40,069 nt of DNA from Candidatus Gallacutalibacter pullistercoris (GCA_018710915.1 DVIY01000220.1:1-40069); one strand, 5' to 3'. Positions 1 through 7,812 are shown, counted from the stretch's first letter. The notes: a model not told the origin generated them from the sequence alone. Program-made: numbers and translations.

Positions 1-654
1 GAAGAAACCATCCGTGCAATTCTGGCCAAGATTGGCAAGACCAGCCCCGAAGACGAGCTGAACTGTGGTTCCTGTGGTTATGCTACCTGCCGTGAAAAGG
101 CGATTGCGGTCTATCAGAACAAAGCAGAGCTGACCATGTGCGTGCCGTATATGAAGGAGCGTGCTGAGTCCCTCTCCAATTATGTGCTGAGTGAAACCCC
201 AAATGTCACGATTATCGTGGACGAAGAAATGAACATCGTGGAATTCAACCGCGCAGCAGAAGAAACCTTTGGCCTTACCCGCCACGAGGCATTGGAAAAA
301 TGCCTGTATGAGATCATCGATTCCTCCGACTTCCAGTATGTGTTTGAAACGGGTGAGTCCATTATCGATAAGAAAGTGGAATATCCGCAGTACGGCATAA
401 CTACCATGCAGAATCTGATTTATATCGGTAAGGAAAAGCTGGTCATGGGCATCTTCCGTGATATTACAAAGGAAGTTGCTGCTCAGGAAAACACCTACCG
501 CCTGCGTGAAGAAACCATGGAAATGGCACAGAAGGTCATCGATAAGCAGATGGTAGCTGCACAGCAGATTGCCAGCCTGCTGGGTGAGACAACGGCCGAA
601 ACCAAGGTTACGCTGACCAAGCTGAGAGACATGATTGTTTTTGATAAGAAATAA
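1..654 (+). CDS. HydS-like sensory [FeFe] hydrogenase, C-terminal part (FeS domain + PAS), 5' partial
   Basis: The reading frame is open from the first base, so the N-terminal hydrogenase part lies outside the window and 217 residues are visible. The visible part opens with a four-cysteine FeS domain (CGSCGYATC at visible residues 22-30, last cysteine at 47), then a PAS domain from about residue 65 to 145 (PNVTIIVDEEMNIVEFNRAA, then GIFRDITKE), then a helical tail. This order is that of the putatively sensory group C [FeFe] hydrogenases, where a modified H-cluster domain is fused to a PAS sensor. The next genes are a PP2C-type phosphatase and a second [FeFe] hydrogenase, the company such sensors keep in clostridia. 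A role in sensing H2 or redox state and signalling through the phosphatase is inference. The H-cluster domain itself cannot be inspected. Confidence 0.8.
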   Translation, partial: EETIRAILAKIGKTSPEDELNCGSCGYATCREKAIAVYQNKAELTMCVPYMKERAESLSNYVLSETPNVTIIVDEEMNIVEFNRAAEETFGLTRHEALEKCLYEIIDSSDFQYVFETGESIIDKKVEYPQYGITTMQNLIYIGKEKLVMGIFRDITKEVAAQENTYRLREETMEMAQKVIDKQMVAAQQIASLLGETTAETKVTLTKLRDMIVFDKK

Positions 655-700
655 GCCAGGCAAAGGTATTGAAAAATTTGGAAAGGTGTGATCCCCAACC

Positions 701-1873
701 ATGAAAATGCATGTGGATGCAGCATACCGGAGCCTGAATAAATATGGAGAAGAACTGTGCGGCGATAAGGTCAAGATTAGCCGTACAGGAAACTCCACCA
801 TCGCAGTACTTGCAGATGGTTTGGGCAGCGGTGTCAAAGCCAATATTCTGTCAACCCTTACCAGCAGTATTATTTCTACCATGCTGGATGAAGGTGCAAC
901 CGTTGAAGAGGCCGTGGAGACCATTGTGAAGACACTTCCTGTGTGCAGTGTGCGCAAGCTGGCCTATTCCACGTTCAGTATTTTGCAGATCAGCGACAAT
1001 GGCGATGCATATCTGGTAGAGTTCGATAACCCGCCCTGCATCTTTATCCGTAATGGAGAAGTACAGGAGCTGGAGCCGGAGTTCCGTCAGGTTGCCGGTA
1101 AAAATATTTCTGAATGCCGTTTTACTGTGCGTCCCGGTGACGTACTGGCGCTGGTAAGTGACGGCATCATTTATGCCGGTGTCGGTCAGGCGCTGAACTT
1201 CGGCTGGAACTGGGATAATGTTTCGTCGTGGCTGGCAAAGGCAACGTTAAAAGAAAAGTCCGCCCCCCGTTTGGCGGCATCTCTTTCACAGGCAGTGAGT
1301 GAATTGTATCTGGACCGTCCCGGAGATGATTCCACCGACCTGGTAATCCGTATTACCCCAAAGAGCGTGGTAAACATGCTTTCCGGACCGCCCGTCAATA
1401 AAGAAGACGACGCGAAGATTGTGCATGATTATATCACTTCTCCCGGAAAACATATTGTCTGCGGCGGTACCAGCGCCAATATTGTAGCCCGTGTGCTGAA
1501 CCGAAAAATTGAAACTTCTTTGAATTATGCCGACCCCAGCCTGCCGCCGGTGGGCAAGATTACAGGCATCGATCTGGTAACCGAGGGTGTGCTGACGTTG
1601 AGCCGTACGGTACAGCTGCTGAAAGACTATGTGGGACATGAAACCGACCCCTTCTATTTCCACAAGCTGGATGAACAGAATGGTGCTGCCATGATTGCCA
1701 AGATGCTGCTTGAAAATTGCACGCATCTGCGCCTGTTCGTGGGTAAAGCCATTAACCCTGCCCATCAAAACCCCGGTTTGCCGGCTGATTTGAGCATCAA
1801 GATGAAGCTACTCGATGAACTTTGCGGATTGCTGGAGAAGATGGGCAAAACCGTAGAACGGCTGTATTATTGA
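701..1873 (+). CDS. SpoIIE/PP2C-family serine phosphatase
   Basis: This 390-residue protein begins 46 bases after the HydS-like gene, behind a GGAAAGGTG ribosome site. The N-terminal half is a PP2C/SpoIIE fold: an early metal-binding aspartate in VLADGLGSG (about residues 37-44), a second in DVLALVSDG (about 147-155) and a late GDDSTDLVI (about 208). No membrane segment or sensor domain is present, so it is probably cytosolic and takes its signal from a partner. Residues 230-390 form a further domain I cannot name; it has a glycine-rich stretch (HIVCGGTSANIVARVL). Sitting between two hydrogenases, it is probably the output of the sensory hydrogenase, dephosphorylating serine or threonine on an unknown target. 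The family call is firm; target and partner are inferred. Confidence 0.85.
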   Translation: MKMHVDAAYRSLNKYGEELCGDKVKISRTGNSTIAVLADGLGSGVKANILSTLTSSIISTMLDEGATVEEAVETIVKTLPVCSVRKLAYSTFSILQISDNGDAYLVEFDNPPCIFIRNGEVQELEPEFRQVAGKNISECRFTVRPGDVLALVSDGIIYAGVGQALNFGWNWDNVSSWLAKATLKEKSAPRLAASLSQAVSELYLDRPGDDSTDLVIRITPKSVVNMLSGPPVNKEDDAKIVHDYITSPGKHIVCGGTSANIVARVLNRKIETSLNYADPSLPPVGKITGIDLVTEGVLTLSRTVQLLKDYVGHETDPFYFHKLDEQNGAAMIAKMLLENCTHLRLFVGKAINPAHQNPGLPADLSIKMKLLDELCGLLEKMGKTVERLYY

Positions 1874-1884
1874 GATCAGAGCCG

Positions 1885-1911
1885 GGGGAGGTGCGAGTGC
1901 ACGCCCTCCCC
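1885..1911 (+). other. Stem-loop between the phosphatase and hydrogenase genes
   Basis: GGGGAG (1885-1890) pairs with CTCCCC (1906-1911) and encloses a second helix GTGC/GCAC with loop GAGT; three bases bulge on the 3' side. Only a short mixed TTCT follows, so it is not a typical intrinsic terminator. It may be a partial terminator or an RNA-processing hairpin that sets the relative amounts of the two products. Confidence 0.4.
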
Positions 1912-1986
1912 TTCTATCAAGCCGGAGTCATAGATAAAAATTCAAGAAAATTCCGGTAGATTTTTGTTTAGAGAAAGGATCAGAGT

Positions 1987-3426
1987 ATGCAGTACGATAA
2001 CGACGCGAAACAGTTAAAGTATCGGGTATTGAAAATCGTCGCCGAAAACGAGTTTAAGGGGACGCTGGAGGAAAATCTCGACCAGATTCCCTATGATGTG
2101 ATTCCCGGCCCCCTGCCGGAGTTCCGCTGCTGTATTTACCGCGAGCGCGAAATCATCCGCGAGCGTATGACCGCAGCCAGAGGTATCACCCTGCCGCATC
2201 AGACCGAAAACGGCATTGTCGGCGTGCTTCCCGCCGCCTGCGAGGGCTGCCCCATCAGCCGCTTTACCGTGACCGATAACTGCCAGCGCTGTCTGGCCAA
2301 AAAGTGCCAGGCTGCCTGTCCCTTTGGCGCCATTTCCGTTACCGGACGCGGCGCATATATTGACCCCAATAAATGCCGTGAGTGCGGCCGCTGTGCAGAA
2401 GCCTGCCCTTATCACGCAATTTCTGACACCATGCGTCCCTGTCTGCGTGCCTGCCCGGTAGACGCCATCATCATGGACGAAAACAAGCAGGCTGCCATCG
2501 ACTATTCCAAGTGCATCAGCTGTGGTGCATGTACCAAGAACTGCCCCTTCGGTGCAATTACCGACCGTTCCTACATTGTAAATGTCATTGACCTGATTAA
2601 GAGCGATACACCGGTTTATGCAGTGTTTGCTCCGGCAATCGAGGGTCACTTCGGCTCAGCAAATGTTGGTATGCTGAAAGCAGCCCTGAAAAAGCTGGGC
2701 TTCACCGATGCCGTAGAAGTTTCCCTCGGCGCAGACGCCACTTCTTACCACGAGGCGCATGAGCTGGTAGAAGCTGTCGAAAGCCACACCAAGCTCACCA
2801 CTTCCTGCTGCCCGGCATTTGTAGATATGATTGAGAAGCACTTCCCCAGGGTAGTTCCCTATATTTCGAAAACCGCTTCCCCCATGACGATGACCGTCCG
2901 TTATCTCAAGGCAGAAAACCCGGATATCAAGGTTGTCTTCATCGGGCCGTGCATCGCCAAGAAGCTGGAAGCCCAGAAGGTGCAGGATACCGCCGATTAT
3001 GTGATTACGTTCGAAGAATTGATTGCCATGTTTGATGCCCAGGGGATTAACCCGGCTGATATGGCAGACAACGAGCAGGACGGCAGCCTTGCCGGCAAGA
3101 ACTTTGCTGTCAGCGGCGGCGTAAGCGCAGCAGTAGCACAGGTTCTGGATGAAGAAGGTATTGAACTCCCGTTCACCTGTGTGAAGTGCAACGGTGCTGC
3201 TGAGTGCAAGAAGGCCCTGATGCTCCTGAATGCGGGGCGGTTTAAGGACGATATGATTGAAGGTATGGCCTGTGAAGGCGGCTGTGTTTCTGGTCCTGGC
3301 GGCGTAGAAACGCCTCTGCGCTTGAAGAAGAACCGCGCCAAGCTGCTGTCAGAAGCGGACAGCCGTGGAGTGGTGGAAAACTTCAAACAGCACGATTTCA
3401 GCAAAATCAATATGGAGCAGCGCTGA
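1987..3426 (+). CDS. Monomeric [FeFe] hydrogenase, group B-like
   Basis: A 479-residue [FeFe] hydrogenase starting at ATG behind GAGAAAGG. A cysteine-rich N-terminal segment (CEGCPIS near 85, CQRC near 99) leads into ferredoxin-type 4Fe-4S motifs between about 107 and 188 (CRECGRCAEACP, CISCGACTKNCP). The H-cluster domain follows: L1 TTSCCPAF at 271-278 with C274 (proton relay position) and C275, L2 GPCIAKKLE at 320-328, L3 MACEGGCVSG at 427-436 with C429 and C433. All H-cluster cysteines are present, so it should be active. The motifs depart from classical group A enzymes (PAF for PGW, GPC for MPC), and the N-terminal cysteine pattern matches what is called group B1/B3. It probably exchanges electrons with ferredoxin in the cytosol. 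A terminator follows. Confidence 0.9.
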   Translation: MQYDNDAKQLKYRVLKIVAENEFKGTLEENLDQIPYDVIPGPLPEFRCCIYREREIIRERMTAARGITLPHQTENGIVGVLPAACEGCPISRFTVTDNCQRCLAKKCQAACPFGAISVTGRGAYIDPNKCRECGRCAEACPYHAISDTMRPCLRACPVDAIIMDENKQAAIDYSKCISCGACTKNCPFGAITDRSYIVNVIDLIKSDTPVYAVFAPAIEGHFGSANVGMLKAALKKLGFTDAVEVSLGADATSYHEAHELVEAVESHTKLTTSCCPAFVDMIEKHFPRVVPYISKTASPMTMTVRYLKAENPDIKVVFIGPCIAKKLEAQKVQDTADYVITFEELIAMFDAQGINPADMADNEQDGSLAGKNFAVSGGVSAAVAQVLDEEGIELPFTCVKCNGAAECKKALMLLNAGRFKDDMIEGMACEGGCVSGPGGVETPLRLKKNRAKLLSEADSRGVVENFKQHDFSKINMEQR

Positions 3427-3446
3427 TTCCAGCGGTTCCGTTCTTT

Positions 3447-3494
3447 CATGCCGCAGCTTACAGGCTGCGGCATGATTCTTTTTCTTCTTTTTTC
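3447..3494 (+). terminator. Intrinsic terminator after the hydrogenase
   Basis: An 11-bp perfect stem, CATGCCGCAGC (3447-3457) with GCTGCGGCATG (3464-3474), closes a six-base loop and is followed by a T-rich tract. It ends the hydrogenase transcription unit. Confidence 0.93.
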
Positions 3495-3512
3495 GAATAT
3501 TGAGAAGGGTAC

Positions 3513-3541
3513 TTGACAAACAGAAAAAATAGATATATGAT
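3513..3541 (+). promoter_or_regulatory. Sigma-A promoter for the ABC transporter operon
   Basis: TTGACA at 3513-3518 and TATGAT at 3536-3541 are separated by 17 bases: a perfect -35 and a five-of-six -10. It lies directly after the terminator and 75 bases before the ABC ATPase start. Confidence 0.85.
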
Positions 3542-3567
3542 TGCACTAATTCAGTAATACAATCACA

Positions 3568-3581
3568 CAATTGCGAAATTG
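3568..3581 (+). promoter_or_regulatory. Inverted repeat in the 5' leader of the ABC operon (possible operator)
   Basis: CAATT, four bases, AATTG: an inverted repeat about 27 bases after the -10 box, in a position where a repressor could block transcription. TTGCGAA (3571-3577) and TTCGCGAA (3592-3599) nearby are related. Operons of this ABC type often have a GntR-type repressor, but none is encoded here. Weak evidence. Confidence 0.25.
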
Positions 3582-3615
3582 CTTCAAAAAGTTCGCGAAA
3601 AAAGGAGTGTGAATT

Positions 3616-4551
3616 ATGGCAGCAATTGAGGCAAAGGGGCTAACCAAATCCTACGACAAAACGCTGGCGCTGAAAAGCCTGACGTTGGAAGTGCCAGAAG
3701 GCGGCGTGTGCGGCTTTTTGGGGCCGAATGGCGCTGGAAAAACCACTGCGGTCAAGCTGTTTAACGGCCTTCTGACCCCAACAGGCGGTGAGTGTTCTGT
3801 GATGGGGTTCCGTCCTGAAAAAGAAGCAGAAAAGGTGCATGCGGTCTCTGGTGTGATGACCGAAACGGCACGGATGTATGGCCAGCTTACTGGCCTTGAA
3901 AACTTGTGTTTTTTTGGAGAAACGGCGGGTATGAGCCGGGGGGATGCCCGGCAGCGTGCGGGGGAGCTGCTGCGCTGGCTGGACCTGTGGGAGGCACGCG
4001 ACCGAAAAGCCTCTGCCTATTCTACGGGCATGATGCAGCGGCTTTCTTTGGCAAGGGCATTGATGCACCGGCCCCGTGTTCTGTTCCTGGATGAACCAAC
4101 AAGCGGTTTGGACCCGGAGTCCGCCCAGATGGTCAATAACCTGATTACTGACCTGGCAAAACAGGAGGGAACCACTGTATTTTTGTGTACGCATCAGCTG
4201 CGGTATGCACAGGATATCTGTACACTGTATGGACTGATTGATAAAGGGATGCTGCTGGCCTGCGGCGGATTTGAAGAACTCTGGAAGCAAGCTGGATGCC
4301 GCATCTGGGCAGGCTTCCGTCTAAAAGATGGTGTACATCCACAGGGCGGGTTTGAGCAGAAAGACGGTTGGTGGCGTTTGGCTGTCGATTCAGAAGAAGA
4401 AATGCCTGAAATCCTGCGCGCTCTGGTACAGCAGAATCTGGATATTTACGAAGCCCGGCTGTTCCACCCCGAGCTGGAAGAGGTCTATTTCCGGTTCCTG
4501 CAAAAGGCAGAAGCAGAAAACGGGGAAGGAGGCAGGGGAAATGAAAATTGA
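3616..4551 (+). CDS. ABC transporter ATP-binding protein
   Basis: A 311-residue ABC ATPase with ATG behind AAAGGAGTG. It shows Walker A GPNGAGKT (36-43), a signature loop YSTGMMQRLSLARAL (about 135-149), Walker B RVLFLDEPTSGLDPE (about 154-168) and the switch histidine in CTHQL (about 191-195). The form STGMMQ in place of LSGGQ is usual for exporters of the CcmA/NatA/YtrB type. About 90 residues after the nucleotide-binding domain form a small C-terminal domain of the kind found in this subfamily. The downstream permease overlaps by 11 bases, so the two make one exporter. The substrate cannot be read from the sequence; sodium, an antibiotic or a peptide are family possibilities. Confidence 0.9.
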   Translation: MAAIEAKGLTKSYDKTLALKSLTLEVPEGGVCGFLGPNGAGKTTAVKLFNGLLTPTGGECSVMGFRPEKEAEKVHAVSGVMTETARMYGQLTGLENLCFFGETAGMSRGDARQRAGELLRWLDLWEARDRKASAYSTGMMQRLSLARALMHRPRVLFLDEPTSGLDPESAQMVNNLITDLAKQEGTTVFLCTHQLRYAQDICTLYGLIDKGMLLACGGFEELWKQAGCRIWAGFRLKDGVHPQGGFEQKDGWWRLAVDSEEEMPEILRALVQQNLDIYEARLFHPELEEVYFRFLQKAEAENGEGGRGNEN

Positions 4552-5350
4552 TATAAAGGCGACAGCTGGGCAAAAAGCCCTGATGCGGAAAGATTTCGCC
4601 GAGGTTTGGAAAACACCCATGCTGCGCAACACGCTGCTGGCGCTGCCAGCTATCCTGATGGTTGTCATGCCGGTAATGTTTTTGCTGGTCGCCTATTTTG
4701 CCCCGATGGAACAGATGAACGGTATGGATGAAATCCTCGCGCTTTTGCCGGAAAAAGCACAGAGCCTGAATGAGAGGCAGATGATGTTTTATACCATGAC
4801 CACCATGATGGCACCCATGTTTTTTCTCATGATTCCGCTGATGAGCTCCACTGTTACAGCATCCAGCTCATTTGTTGGGGAGAAAGAGCGCGGCACCATC
4901 GAAACCCTGTTGCTTACGCCGATGACTGTGCGCCAGATTTTTCGCGCCAAGGTGGAAATGTGCGTGCGCCTTTCGCTGCTGGTGACAGGTATTTCACTGG
5001 TATTGTTTGCAATTACAGCACTTGTGGGAAATGTAATTTTGGAGATGCCTTTCTGGTTTGACTGGAGCTGGGTAGTGCTGGTCGTTTTGCTGGCCCCGGC
5101 GCTTACGGTTTTTGGCGTGGTATTCATGGTACTGGTTTCCGGCCGTTCCAAAAGCTATATGGAAGCCATGCAGACTTCTGGTTATGTAGTCCTGCCTATT
5201 ATTTTGCTGTTTATCGGACAGTTTACCGGTTTGTTTGTGCTGGGGGCAGTGGTACTGCTGGTGGTTGCAGCAGTGGTGATTCTTCTCGATGCCTTCCTGT
5301 TCCGCATTGCCAGTGGATTGTTTACGGCTGAAAAGCTTTTGAAAAAATAA
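4541..5350 (+). CDS. ABC-2 type transporter permease
   Basis: The start was set at ATG 4541 because GGAAGGAGG lies just before it; the frame is open further upstream inside the ATPase gene, but that part is only its shadow. The product has 269 residues with about six hydrophobic segments (about 25-47, 88-110, 150-172, 180-202, 212-232 and 235-258). Between the second and third lies a cytoplasmic loop with GEKERGTIETLLLTPMT, the hallmark of ABC-2 permeases such as NatB that couples to the ATPase. The 11-base overlap with the ATPase suggests translational coupling. It should form the membrane half of the exporter, probably as a dimer. Substrate unknown. Confidence 0.88.
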   Translation: MKIDIKATAGQKALMRKDFAEVWKTPMLRNTLLALPAILMVVMPVMFLLVAYFAPMEQMNGMDEILALLPEKAQSLNERQMMFYTMTTMMAPMFFLMIPLMSSTVTASSSFVGEKERGTIETLLLTPMTVRQIFRAKVEMCVRLSLLVTGISLVLFAITALVGNVILEMPFWFDWSWVVLVVLLAPALTVFGVVFMVLVSGRSKSYMEAMQTSGYVVLPIILLFIGQFTGLFVLGAVVLLVVAAVVILLDAFLFRIASGLFTAEKLLKK

Positions 5351-5389
5351 TACCCCGCAAAGCGAGTGGGGGGAAGGAGATATTGGTTC

Positions 5390-6214
5390 ATGTATGCAGA
5401 CCTTCATTGCCATACCATGCGTTCAGACGGCGCTGTTTTGCCCGAAGAGCTGGTGCGGCTGGCTGCCGCACGGAAGCTTCCGGTGGTGGCTATTACCGAC
5501 CATGATACCCTTTCCGGTACACCGGAATTGATCGTGTTGGGGGAATCCCTCGGGGTGCGAGTGGTTCCCGGTGTAGAGCTTTCTACCCGTGACCCCAAAA
5601 CCGGCCGTAAAGCGCATATCCTCGTATATGGTATCCAAAACCCGGAGCCGGTTTCTGCCCTTTGTGAAGAAATCTGCCGCAGCCGTCAGGCAGCAGGTCA
5701 AATTATGCTGGAGAAAACCCAGAAGTATTATCCCATCCCCGCCGAGATGGTGGAGCGCTGGGCGCAGTACTCTCCGGCGCTGTTCAAACAGCATATTATG
5801 TTGGCGCTGATGAGCGCAGGGTATACTGACATCATGTACGGACCCCTGTTTCGGGAGCTTTTTGATTCCAAAAAAGGGCTGGCTTACAGCCCTGTGACCT
5901 ATCCCGACGTCCATGAAGCCCTGCAAGTAGTGCGCGCTTCCGGGGGAATTCCCGTGCTGGCACATCCCAGTGAGTATGGCAGCCAGGCGCTTTTGCAGGA
6001 GCTGGCCGCTTCCGGCGAGATTGATGGCGTCGAAGTATGGCATCCCCGCAATCCGGAAGAAGAAATTCCTGTTTTTATAGAAACAGCGGAAAAATATGGG
6101 CTGCTCATGACCGGCGGAACCGATTTTCACGGAGGAAACACGATAAGATGTTTGCCGCTGGGGTATTCCACTACACCAAAAGAGCATTGGGAACGTCTGG
6201 CGGAAAGGCTGTGA
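5390..6214 (+). CDS. PHP-domain metal-dependent phosphoesterase
   Basis: The start at ATG 5390 is supported by GGAAGGAGA nine bases upstream; a GTG at 5366 lies ahead of that site and is unlikely. The protein has 274 residues and shows the metal-binding set of the PHP superfamily: HCH at 6-8 with SDG at 12-14, DHD at 37-39, E63 in PGVELS, a histidine in KAHILVYG, HPSEYG near 190 and GTDFHGG near 240. It belongs to the stand-alone YciV/TrpH type, whose characterised members hydrolyse nucleoside 3',5'-bisphosphates or trim short RNA 5' ends. It follows the ABC permease by 39 bases and is probably cotranscribed, but no functional link to the exporter is evident. Confidence 0.88.
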   Translation: MYADLHCHTMRSDGAVLPEELVRLAAARKLPVVAITDHDTLSGTPELIVLGESLGVRVVPGVELSTRDPKTGRKAHILVYGIQNPEPVSALCEEICRSRQAAGQIMLEKTQKYYPIPAEMVERWAQYSPALFKQHIMLALMSAGYTDIMYGPLFRELFDSKKGLAYSPVTYPDVHEALQVVRASGGIPVLAHPSEYGSQALLQELAASGEIDGVEVWHPRNPEEEIPVFIETAEKYGLLMTGGTDFHGGNTIRCLPLGYSTTPKEHWERLAERL

Positions 6215-6222
6215 GAAAACCT

Positions 6223-6251
6223 TTGCGTTTTGTCGAAAGCTGATATATAAT
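6223..6251 (+). promoter_or_regulatory. Sigma-A promoter for the TSCPD gene
   Basis: TTGCGT at 6223-6228 and a perfect TATAAT at 6246-6251 have a 17-base spacer. It starts just after the PHP gene stop and 68 bases before the TSCPD start codon. Confidence 0.75.
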
Positions 6252-6318
6252 ATAAAGAATGTCAGATTGCAGAACTGTTTGGACAATCCGGCTGAAAAAG
6301 AATTGGAGGACGAAAAGA

Positions 6319-6567
6319 ATGCAGTATACGTATAAGACCAAAGGAACCTGTTCTTCCCAGATTATTCTGGATGTGGAAAACGGTGTTATCAATGAAGTGA
6401 AATTTGTCGGCGGATGCAACGGCAACACCAAGGGTATCAGCGCACTGGTAAAGGGGATGAAAGCTGACGATGTAATCGCTCGTTGTGAAGGAATTCGCTG
6501 CGGTTTCAAGCCCACTTCCTGCCCTGACCAGCTGGCACAGGCGTTGCGTGCTATCGAAAAGAATTAA
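6319..6567 (+). CDS. TSCPD domain protein (TIGR03905 type)
   Basis: A small 82-residue protein with ATG behind GGAGGA (6305-6310). It consists of a single TSCPD domain: CSSQI near residue 11, FVGGCNGNTKGIS (30-42) and PTSCPDQLAQAL near the C-terminus. The conserved cysteines suggest metal binding. The same fold occurs as the C-terminal domain of adenosylcobalamin-dependent ribonucleotide reductases, where it helps substrate turnover, but the stand-alone family has no settled function. It has its own promoter and terminator, so it is a one-gene unit. Confidence 0.88.
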   Translation: MQYTYKTKGTCSSQIILDVENGVINEVKFVGGCNGNTKGISALVKGMKADDVIARCEGIRCGFKPTSCPDQLAQALRAIEKN

Positions 6568-6579
6568 AAGCGATTGGGT

Positions 6580-6610
6580 GGCCTGCCGGTTCTGGCGGGC
6601 CGTCTTTTTG
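6580..6610 (+). terminator. Intrinsic terminator after the TSCPD gene
   Basis: GGCCTGCC (6580-6587) pairs with GGCGGGCC (6594-6601), with one G-T pair and a six-base loop, followed by GTCTTTTTG. It stops the short TSCPD transcript. Confidence 0.88.
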
Positions 6611-6624
6611 TAATCTGTTTATAG

Positions 6625-6825
6625 GGAATACGTATTTGGAGAGGGCAGGAACATGAAGAGGATATACAGAATCCTCCCCTTTTTACCGCATCTGGATATA
6701 TTCTGAGGTTTATAATAGGACTGATTTTTCAAATGGTATTGATGCAGGTAGAGGGAGTTCCAATCATTATCTGGACTGCGGCAATCTTCTGCTCTGTTTT
6801 CAGGTGCAGTAGTGTCTACCATTAA
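6625..6825 (+). pseudogene. Open stretch without a start, possible remnant of a small membrane protein
   Basis: The frame is open for 66 codons from 6625 to the stop at 6823-6825. It encodes a basic-to-hydrophobic stretch with a run like IIGLIFQMVLMQV followed by VPIIIWTAAIFCSVF, plausible as two short membrane spans. No ATG, GTG or TTG with a ribosome site opens it; the only in-frame ATGs are internal. An ATG at 6653 in another frame has a purine-rich GGAGAGGGCAGG before it but makes only 17 residues. It may be chance, or a decayed gene. I do not recognise it. Confidence 0.2.
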
Positions 6826-6866
6826 AAAAGAGGAAAATCATTATCGATAAAGGAATGTGTGGCAAT

Positions 6867-7625
6867 ATGAAGCTGTATGAATTCTGTTTCAGCCCGACTG
6901 GAGGAAGCTTGAAGGTTTCAGAAATTTTGAGCCGGGCATGGGACTGTGAAAAGGTATTCGTCGATTTGACCCGGCAGGAAGGAAGCTACCCGGTACCGGG
7001 AAAAGAGGATGTCTGCATTGTGACAGCGCCTTCTTACAGTGGGCGTGTGCCTGCCCCGGAGGCTGAACGGCTGCAAAAGCTTTCGGGTAATGGGGCTGCC
7101 GCCGTATTGGTGACGGTGTACGGCAACCGCGCATTTGAAGATACGTTGATTGAGATGAAAGATTTGCTGATGCAGGCCGGTTTTCACTGTGCAGCGGCAG
7201 TAGCGGCAATTGCAGAGCACTCCATTATGCGGGAGGTAGCGGCAGGCCGTCCGGATGCACAGGATGAAGCCGAATTGGAAGATTTTGGCCGCCAGATCCG
7301 CTGCGTGCTGGAAGAAGGACGTGGGGCAGAGAGTGTGCAGGTTCCAGGAAACCATCCATATCGTGAAACGCATGCTTCTGCGCTCAAACCGGCAGCAAAC
7401 AAAAGCTGTGTCCGCTGCGGCGCTTGTGCCGCGCAGTGCCCGGCGGGGGCGATTTCCAAAGAAGATCCCACACAAACCGATACAGAGCGCTGTTTTGCCT
7501 GTATGCGCTGTATAAAGATATGTCCTCATCATGCCCGTACATTGGATGCCGGTGTGCTTGCTGCATTGACACAGCGGCTGGAAAAAGCCTGTGCAGGCCG
7601 CAAGGAAAACGAGCTGTTTTTATAA
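6867..7625 (+). CDS. EFR1-type flavodoxin/ferredoxin fusion protein
   Basis: This 252-residue protein joins a flavodoxin-like domain (residues 1 to about 150, with an FMN phosphate-loop-like FSPTGGSLKVSEIL near the N-terminus and a central VTVYGNRAFEDTL) to two 4Fe-4S motifs, CVRCGACAAQCP and CFACMRCIKICP, near residues 180-215. It should be a cytosolic one- or two-electron carrier; partner enzymes are unknown. ATG 6867 was preferred because it sits 12 bases after AAAGGA and leads straight into the flavodoxin strand; ATG 6855, four codons upstream, touches that site. Such EFR1 proteins are common in strict anaerobes. No neighbour gives a clear pathway. Confidence 0.85.
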   Translation: MKLYEFCFSPTGGSLKVSEILSRAWDCEKVFVDLTRQEGSYPVPGKEDVCIVTAPSYSGRVPAPEAERLQKLSGNGAAAVLVTVYGNRAFEDTLIEMKDLLMQAGFHCAAAVAAIAEHSIMREVAAGRPDAQDEAELEDFGRQIRCVLEEGRGAESVQVPGNHPYRETHASALKPAANKSCVRCGACAAQCPAGAISKEDPTQTDTERCFACMRCIKICPHHARTLDAGVLAALTQRLEKACAGRKENELFL

Positions 7626-7743
7626 AAATATGCAGCCGGCTCCTGCGGGAAACAAGAAAAGCGGATGACTGCCTCAGCAGAAGTGCATCGAACAGTTCGC
7701 CGGAAAAATTCCTTTTTTTGCTTCCAGAACCGGAACTTCTTGA

Positions 7744-7757
7744 CAAACTCGAGTTTG
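7744..7757 (+). promoter_or_regulatory. Perfect 14-bp palindrome upstream of the yceD-rpmF promoter
   Basis: CAAACTCGAGTTTG is a perfect palindrome ending 26 bases before the -35 box. It has the size and position of a dimeric regulator site, but there is no other copy in the window and no known regulator to match. Confidence 0.3.
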
Positions 7758-7783
7758 CCTCCACAAAATCATGTATTTTTTTA

Positions 7784-7812
7784 TTGACAAATGGTAACGC
7801 TTCTATTATAAT
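7784..7812 (+). promoter_or_regulatory. Consensus sigma-A promoter for the yceD-rpmF operon
   Basis: TTGACA (7784-7789) and TATAAT (7807-7812) are both perfect and separated by exactly 17 bases. The start codon of the YceD-family gene is 45 bases further on. A strong promoter fits a ribosomal protein operon. Confidence 0.92.

Noticed and set aside
2014-2649. 211-codon minus-strand frame opposite the hydrogenase
   Set aside because: Antisense shadow of the ferredoxin-like part, whose cysteine motifs are clear on the plus strand.
4328-4540. Upstream extension of the ABC permease frame
   Set aside because: It lies inside the ATPase gene; the strong GGAAGGAGG before ATG 4541 and the family N-terminus set the start there.
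7740-7745. A second TTGACA upstream of the yceD promoter
   Set aside because: No -10 box at 16-18 bases; the TTGACA at 7784 with TATAAT is the working pair.
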